9,503 nucleotides of DNA from Lentimicrobiaceae bacterium (lineage in GTDB: Bacteria; Bacteroidota; Bacteroidia; Bacteroidales; SKPS01): positions 1-9,503 of the forward strand of contig SKPS01000351.1 in NCBI GenBank assembly GCA_007119395.1. The letters are read 5' to 3'. Position numbers and translations under genes: made by a program. The notes under the pieces were generated by a model. It was not told where the DNA came from. It saw only the letters and a program-made list of their open reading frames with translations, and did no database searches. This document shows positions 5,347 through 9,503 of the stretch, in pieces (positions within the stretch are counted from its first letter, which is position 1; the number at the start of each line of letters is the position of its first letter).

Positions 5347-6639
5347 TTGTATGTAGGCGAAATCGGGTGTCAGTTCCCCTTTGTGCAGTATCATTCCTCT
5401 TCGGAATGGAGCCGGAATATCGAGTTTTTCAAGGGGGAGGGAGAGGTCTGCTTCTGCGAATGCTTTCATATAGGGCATCAGTGCATCGCCAAAAGCGATG
5501 GTTGATTCACGGGGCAGTTCTGTTGGCAAAATATCCACCGTCATCATCAGCATACCGTGCCCGGTAAACCCGCTGGTGATTTCACCTGTATCCGGATGAT
5601 ACACGAACACCGGATCCTCAACGGGGGCCGCTTTCACAGTGCTCTCTACGCTACCGTCAACATCGCAGGTGATATCCCCGATCACCTGAAGCTTGGGCTC
5701 ACCCTCACTGTACATCTTTTTCAGGTCGGCTTTGGTGAGCAAACGGGGATAACGTGCATCCCAGTACATACCATTGACCAACACTGAGAGATGGTCGATG
5801 TAGCGATGAAACACACCACGGTATTGATCCGGGTTGGCATAGTAGTGTTGCAGGTCAAACGAACCATCTTCATCGAGCGGTTCCACCAGGTGGTGCTCCT
5901 TAAACACTGTTTTGTATATCACGTTGTTGGGGAGGTTCGGCTGTGATGCAAGCTTCGTCAGTGCTTCAGGGGTGATCTCCTGCATGGGCAGCAGGTGTGC
6001 AATCTCCTGGGCTCCGTTGCTCACATTGCCGTAACCGGTAAAACCAATGGTGAGTGGTAGCAGCTCCGAAGGCAACCCATCAGAGGCTATCTCAGAGCCC
6101 ACTCCCGAAATATCCTCCATGGCTTCAGCCAGACTGTTATACTCCACGGCTTGCTTCAACCGCGCAAATGGGGTTTCAATACCCTTTGCCGACAACCGTT
6201 TGCCCAGACTCCATAAGGTGTTGATCATGCCTGCCAGCCCCGCATAACGGCCAAAGAAAATCAACCGCCTCCCCATCTCATCCTCCACCTTTTCGTAGTC
6301 GATTAAAGAGCACTTCAACTCCATCATGCGCTTTAACATAGGCATGTTATAAGGTTGCCCTTTGATTACGTGTGAAAAGAAGATGTATGTCTTTTCCGGT
6401 TCAAATGCCTCCGCGGGGATCTCCTTTACACCCATCACGATAGGGCAGTCTGATAATCCGGCCGACAGCCCGGCTCCGGCTTCCTCATACGATGCATCCG
6501 GGAAAACCCGCTTCGCTGAGTGTTCAATGGTGATCTGCAAACCCGATTCCCGTGTTAACTTCTTCACATGTTCAGGAGCCAATGGAGCACGTCGCTCGGC
6601 TGAATACTTGTCCTCATGTCTTATTCCAATTCTGTTCAT
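5335..6639 (-). CDS. Lysine-ketoglutarate reductase (AASS N-terminal / LKR type saccharopine dehydrogenase)
   Basis: A 434-residue enzyme matching the LKR half of AASS, related to the alanine dehydrogenase/transhydrogenase family. It would condense L-lysine with 2-oxoglutarate and reduce the product with NAD(P)H to saccharopine. Diagnostic segments are IGIRHEDKYSAERRAPLAP (4-22), TYIFFSHVIKGQ (84-95), SLIDYEKVED (111-120), FFGRYAGLAGMIN (128-140), the nucleotide-binding GFTGYGNVSNGAQEI (199-213), VNGMYWDARYPRLLT (288-302) and IGDITCDVDGSVE (320-332). The ATG at 6639 sits where homologues begin; an in-frame ATG at 6744 adds 35 residues, Arg/Gln-rich and unlike the family. The product is free-standing rather than fused to SDH, whose gene lies about 2.8 kb away on the same strand. 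The fungal lysine-forming Lys1 is a shorter relative; the extended C-terminal part seen here is typical of the AASS form, which usually degrades lysine. Confidence 0.88.
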   Translation of the reverse strand: MNRIGIRHEDKYSAERRAPLAPEHVKKLTRESGLQITIEHSAKRVFPDASYEEAGAGLSAGLSDCPIVMGVKEIPAEAFEPEKTYIFFSHVIKGQPYNMPMLKRMMELKCSLIDYEKVEDEMGRRLIFFGRYAGLAGMINTLWSLGKRLSAKGIETPFARLKQAVEYNSLAEAMEDISGVGSEIASDGLPSELLPLTIGFTGYGNVSNGAQEIAHLLPMQEITPEALTKLASQPNLPNNVIYKTVFKEHHLVEPLDEDGSFDLQHYYANPDQYRGVFHRYIDHLSVLVNGMYWDARYPRLLTKADLKKMYSEGEPKLQVIGDITCDVDGSVESTVKAAPVEDPVFVYHPDTGEITSGFTGHGMLMMTVDILPTELPRESTIAFGDALMPYMKAFAEADLSLPLEKLDIPAPFRRGMILHKGELTPDFAYIQQYL

Positions 6640-6651
6640 CTGATGTGGTGT

Positions 6652-6678
6652 TGATCTGTTTCTGTTTTGATGATCTGA
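6652..6678 (-). repeat. Short direct repeats of TGATCTG in the LKR upstream region
   Basis: TGATCTG occurs at 6652-6658 and 6671-6677, 19 bases apart, just upstream of the LKR start, and a third copy forms part of the dyad at 6788-6804. Such spacing of about two helical turns could mark binding sites for one regulator. The motif is only seven bases, so chance recurrence is possible. Confidence 0.25.
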
Positions 6679-6787
6679 TGTCCGCGGAGAAAGCCACCTC
6701 TCTCTCATTGCAACAGTGTTGATATACTGCTGCTCCCTCTGCATGAAAACAGGCTCGCTCAGGAAAGGGGCGAAGTTACCCTTTTTT

Positions 6788-6804
6788 TATGATCTGTGAT
6801 CATA
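6788..6804. promoter_or_regulatory. Dyad between LKR and pckA, candidate operator
   Basis: TATGATC and GATCATA are perfect 7-base arms around TGT. The dyad lies near the middle of the 299-base divergent region (6640-6938), about 150 bases from the LKR start and 135 from the pckA start, and roughly 90 bases upstream of the predicted pckA transcription start. A T7 run (6782-6788) overlaps its left edge. The size and symmetry fit a dimeric regulator site. No clear TAnnTTTG was found on the LKR side, so its promoter is not located. The rest of the region shows nothing coding. Confidence 0.4.
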
Positions 6805-6881
6805 CAAAACCGGCATGATGAACAGATACTTTTTGTGAAGTTTTTATGAAATTCCAAACCAAATAATTGGAAAAATCTCCG

Positions 6882-6889
6882 TACGTTTG
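6882..6889 (+). promoter_or_regulatory. Bacteroidota-type -7 element for pckA
   Basis: TACGTTTG matches TAnnTTTG and would start transcription near 6896, with a leader of about 43 bases, A/T-rich and lacking a Shine-Dalgarno, before the ATG at 6939. No convincing TTTG -33 element lies 19-21 bases upstream. Confidence 0.5.
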
Positions 6890-6938
6890 TCGTTTTCTTT
6901 TTTTAACACAAATTTGAATCAAAATAACCCAAAGAAAC

Positions 6939-8582
6939 ATGGCGATTGCGGTATCCAAACAAGAAAAGCTTCTGCAAGCATTGGCGAAATATGGCATTCA
7001 TCAACCTGTTGAGGTGTTCCATAACCCGTCATACGAAGATTTGTATATTCATGAAACTGATTCTTCATTGAACGGTTACGAGCGTGGTTTCGTGACGAGT
7101 TCAGGTGCGGTGGCAGTGAACACAGGTGAGTTCACCGGACGATCACCCAAAGACAAGTACATTGTGGAGCAGCCCGGCACACGTGAAAACATTTGGTGGG
7201 CAGGCCCCGGATTTAACAGGTCAGACAATCGTCCGATCTCCCCTGAGGTGTGGCAACAGTTGCTGGAAATTGGTCAGCAGCAGTTGACAGGTAAGAAGCT
7301 TTATGTGACAGATGCCTATTGTGGTGCCAATCCTGAAACACGTTTAAAGATCAGGGTGATCACTGAGGTAGCCTGGGCTTCCCACTTTGTGAAGAACATG
7401 TTTATCCGCCCTACTGAAGCTGAGCTTGAGGAGTTTGAACCCGATTTTGTGATGCTCCATGCATGTAAAGCCACCAATCAGAATTGGGAGAAGCATGGTC
7501 TTAACTCAGAGGTGTTTGTGGCTTTTAATATTGATGAGCGGATGGCTGTTGTAGGGGGTACCTGGTATGGAGGAGAAATCAAAAAAGGGTTTTTCTCTAT
7601 CATGAACTACTTCCTTCCATTGCAGGGGATTGCCTCTATGCACTGCTCTGCCAACATGGGCGCCGATGGAGATACCGCTGTGTTTTTTGGCCTCTCAGGA
7701 ACAGGGAAAACTACGCTGAGTGCAGACCCCGACAGGCAATTGATCGGAGACGACGAACATGGGTGGGACGATGACGGAATTTTTAATTTTGAAGGGGGGT
7801 GCTACGCCAAATGTATCGATCTGTCGGAAGAGAAGGAGCCGGATATCTACCATGCGATTCGTCGTGATGCACTGTTGGAGAATGTAGTGTATGATGAAAA
7901 AGGGGTGGTTGACTACAGCGACACCTCCAAAACCGAAAACACGCGTGTTTCATACCCAATCTATCACATAGACAACATCGTGAAGCCCTTGTCGAAAGGT
8001 GGGCATCCCAAGCATATTATTTTCCTGACTGCTGATGCTTTTGGTGTGCTGCCTCCGGTTTCAAGGCTTACCCGTGATCAGGCGATGTACTATTTCCTGT
8101 GTGGATATACAGCCAAGGTGGCTGGTACTGAAAGGGGTATCAAGGAGCCTATGCCCACATTCTCATCCGCCTTTGGTGCTGCTTTTCTGCTGTTGCATCC
8201 TACACGCTATGCTGAAGAGCTGGCAAAAAAGATGGACAGGTATGGTTCCAGGGCCTATCTGGTGAATACCGGCTGGACAGGCGGGCCTTATGGTACAGGG
8301 AAGCGTATCGACCTGAAAACGACCAGAACCATCATCACCTCTATTCTGAGCAACCACCTGAATACCTCCCCGGTACAACGCTTTGAGGTGTTCAACTTCG
8401 CTATTCCGGAATCGATTCCTGGTGTGGACAGCCAGATTCTTCATCCGCGGAACACCTGGCAGGACAAGGAGGCTTACGATCGCGCCAGGCTTGAGCTGGC
8501 CAAGAGTTTCGTTGCCAACTTTGTCAGATTCACCGACAGCGATGAGGGGAAGCGCCTGGTGGGTATTGGCCCTGTGATATAA
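6939..8582 (+). CDS. pckA: Phosphoenolpyruvate carboxykinase (ATP)
   Basis: A complete 547-residue ATP-dependent PEP carboxykinase, close to the family length (E. coli 540). It interconverts oxaloacetate plus ATP with PEP, CO2 and ADP. Catalytic features are intact: FTGRSPKDK (65-73, substrate Arg68), WYGGEIKKG (209-217, metal-binding lysine), SMHCSANMG with the metal-binding histidine, the P-loop GLSGTGKTT (251-259), the following IGDDEHGWDDDG kinase-2 region and TENTR with Arg336. In fermenting Bacteroidota it often runs toward oxaloacetate, fixing CO2 and making ATP on the route to succinate; in amino acid users it may run toward PEP. The start follows an A-rich leader and gives MAIAVSKQEKLLQALAKYGI, a usual N-terminus. 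Divergent from LKR, with an ABC-F gene 31 bases downstream. Confidence 0.97.
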   Translation: MAIAVSKQEKLLQALAKYGIHQPVEVFHNPSYEDLYIHETDSSLNGYERGFVTSSGAVAVNTGEFTGRSPKDKYIVEQPGTRENIWWAGPGFNRSDNRPISPEVWQQLLEIGQQQLTGKKLYVTDAYCGANPETRLKIRVITEVAWASHFVKNMFIRPTEAELEEFEPDFVMLHACKATNQNWEKHGLNSEVFVAFNIDERMAVVGGTWYGGEIKKGFFSIMNYFLPLQGIASMHCSANMGADGDTAVFFGLSGTGKTTLSADPDRQLIGDDEHGWDDDGIFNFEGGCYAKCIDLSEEKEPDIYHAIRRDALLENVVYDEKGVVDYSDTSKTENTRVSYPIYHIDNIVKPLSKGGHPKHIIFLTADAFGVLPPVSRLTRDQAMYYFLCGYTAKVAGTERGIKEPMPTFSSAFGAAFLLLHPTRYAEELAKKMDRYGSRAYLVNTGWTGGPYGTGKRIDLKTTRTIITSILSNHLNTSPVQRFEVFNFAIPESIPGVDSQILHPRNTWQDKEAYDRARLELAKSFVANFVRFTDSDEGKRLVGIGPVI

Positions 8583-8613
8583 GTGCCCCTCCCAATTACC
8601 GCAAGCTGTTGGA

Positions 8614-9503
8614 ATGAACTATCTACTGGTTGAAAACCTTTCGAAAAGCTTTGGAGAGAAGGAGCTGTTCCATGGGATCACCTTTGGACTGGAGCGTGGG
8701 CAGAAGGCGGGGTTGATCGCCCGGAACGGCACCGGCAAGACCACCTTACTGGAGATGATTGCACGCCGGGTCGAAGCCGACGAAGGGCAGGTGGTGGTGC
8801 GAAAAGGGATCACCATGATGTACCTGCCACAGGATCCTGTGCTCGATCCGGATACACCGGTGCTGGATGCAGTACTCGCTGCCAACACCGAAGCAGCAAG
8901 GCTCGTGAGAGACTATGAGCGTTTGGTAGCACGCCCTGATCATTCATGGAGTGACCACGACAAAGCTTCGTTTGAAACACTCACCGAAAGAATGAACGCC
9001 ATCGACGCGTGGAGGTTCGAGTCACGTGTGAAAGAGGTGCTGGGTAAACTCGACCTGAAAAGGTTCGATCAGCGGTGTGGAGAGTTATCGGGCGGGCAAC
9101 AGAAAAAGGTGGCCCTGGCCCGGGTGCTCGTGGAGGAAGCGGACCTGCTGATACTGGATGAGCCCACCAACCACCTCGACATTGACACCATTGAATGGCT
9201 GGAAGAGTTCCTCACACGATCCCAGTTAACCCTGTTGCTTGTGACCCACGACCGGTACTTCCTTGACCAGGTGTGCGACTCGATCATTGAACTCGACCGT
9301 GGCACCGTGTTTCAGTACAAAGGCGATTACGCCTACTTCCTGGAGAAAAAGGCTGAACGGGAATCAGTAGAAGCGGTGGTCAATGCCCGCCAAAAACAAC
9401 GATACCTGCAGGAACTGGAGTGGATCAGAAGGATGCCCAAAGCGCGTACCCACAAGTCGAAATCACGCATTGCCTCGTTTGACCACCTCGCCGAAGAGGT
9501 GGC
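8614..9503 (+). CDS. ABC-F family ATPase, Uup-like (partial, 3' end outside window)
   Basis: The first 296 codons of an ABC-F protein, open to the window edge; full members have two ABC domains and about 600 or more residues. The first ABC domain is complete: Walker A ARNGTGKTT (36-44), signature LSGGQQKK (158-165), Walker B with LLILDEPTNHLD (178-189) and H-loop VTHDR (210-214). The start of the interdomain linker follows, with the arginine/lysine-rich EWIRRMPKARTHKSKSRI (269-286), a pattern typical of Uup-like proteins. No membrane segment is present: ABC-F proteins are soluble and act on ribosomes or, for Uup, are linked to ribosome and DNA stability. The ATG at 8614 precedes the standard opening NYLLVENLSKSFG. 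The usual first P-loop glycine is alanine here (Ala36). The gap of 31 bases after pckA has no visible terminator, so read-through is possible. Confidence 0.9.
   Translation, partial: MNYLLVENLSKSFGEKELFHGITFGLERGQKAGLIARNGTGKTTLLEMIARRVEADEGQVVVRKGITMMYLPQDPVLDPDTPVLDAVLAANTEAARLVRDYERLVARPDHSWSDHDKASFETLTERMNAIDAWRFESRVKEVLGKLDLKRFDQRCGELSGGQQKKVALARVLVEEADLLILDEPTNHLDIDTIEWLEEFLTRSQLTLLLVTHDRYFLDQVCDSIIELDRGTVFQYKGDYAYFLEKKAERESVEAVVNARQKQRYLQELEWIRRMPKARTHKSKSRIASFDHLAEEV

Noticed and set aside
6640..6744. In-frame ATG at 6744 extending the LKR protein by 35 residues
   Set aside because: The extension is Arg/Gln-rich, unlike the family, and homologues begin at the MNRIGIRHEDK segment, so the ATG at 6639 was chosen.
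6782..6804. CRP-like site because of TGTGATC
   Set aside because: Only one half of the TGTGA-N6-TCACA pattern is present, and the actual symmetry centres on a different dyad.

Overview
The window looks like chromosomal DNA from a member of the Bacteroidota, most likely an anaerobic, peptide- or amino-acid-fermenting member of the Bacteroidales. The evidence is a secreted protein ending in a type IX secretion (T9SS) sorting domain, several sites matching the Bacteroidota promoter consensus TAnnTTTG, A-rich leaders mostly lacking Shine-Dalgarno sequences, and an ATP-type PEP carboxykinase. The genus is not determined; resemblance to protein fermenters such as Proteiniphilum or Petrimonas is only a guess. 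No mobile element, tRNA, rRNA or CRISPR array was seen.

Layout. 16-1152 (+) is a nucleotidyltransferase-fold protein of the NTP_transf_5 type. It converges on, and overlaps by 4 bases, 1149-2486 (-), a saccharopine dehydrogenase (SDH, glutamate-forming). Divergent from SDH is 2629-3537 (+), a T9SS-exported protein of unknown function. Next is a tight two-gene operon (+): a GNAT acetyltransferase (3761-4207, TTG start with a good Shine-Dalgarno) and an ornithine/lysine racemase-like PLP enzyme (4214-5287). The racemase converges on 5335-6639 (-), a lysine-ketoglutarate reductase (LKR), across a near-perfect hairpin that contains the LKR stop codon. After a 299-base divergent intergenic region with a 17-base dyad comes pckA (6939-8582, +), then an ABC-F ATPase (8614 onward, +) cut by the window end.

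Biology. LKR and SDH correspond to the two halves of the animal and plant bifunctional enzyme AASS (LKR/SDH), here as two separate genes on the same strand, with the GNAT-racemase operon and the T9SS gene between them. The racemase belongs to the family that includes clostridial ornithine racemase, so the locus can be read as a basic amino acid catabolic island: racemisation of D-lysine (or D-ornithine), condensation of L-lysine with 2-oxoglutarate to saccharopine, and oxidation to aminoadipate semialdehyde plus glutamate. PEP carboxykinase beside it fits central carbon metabolism of an amino acid fermenter but may simply be a neighbour. The racemase substrate, the GNAT role and the T9SS protein function remain open.
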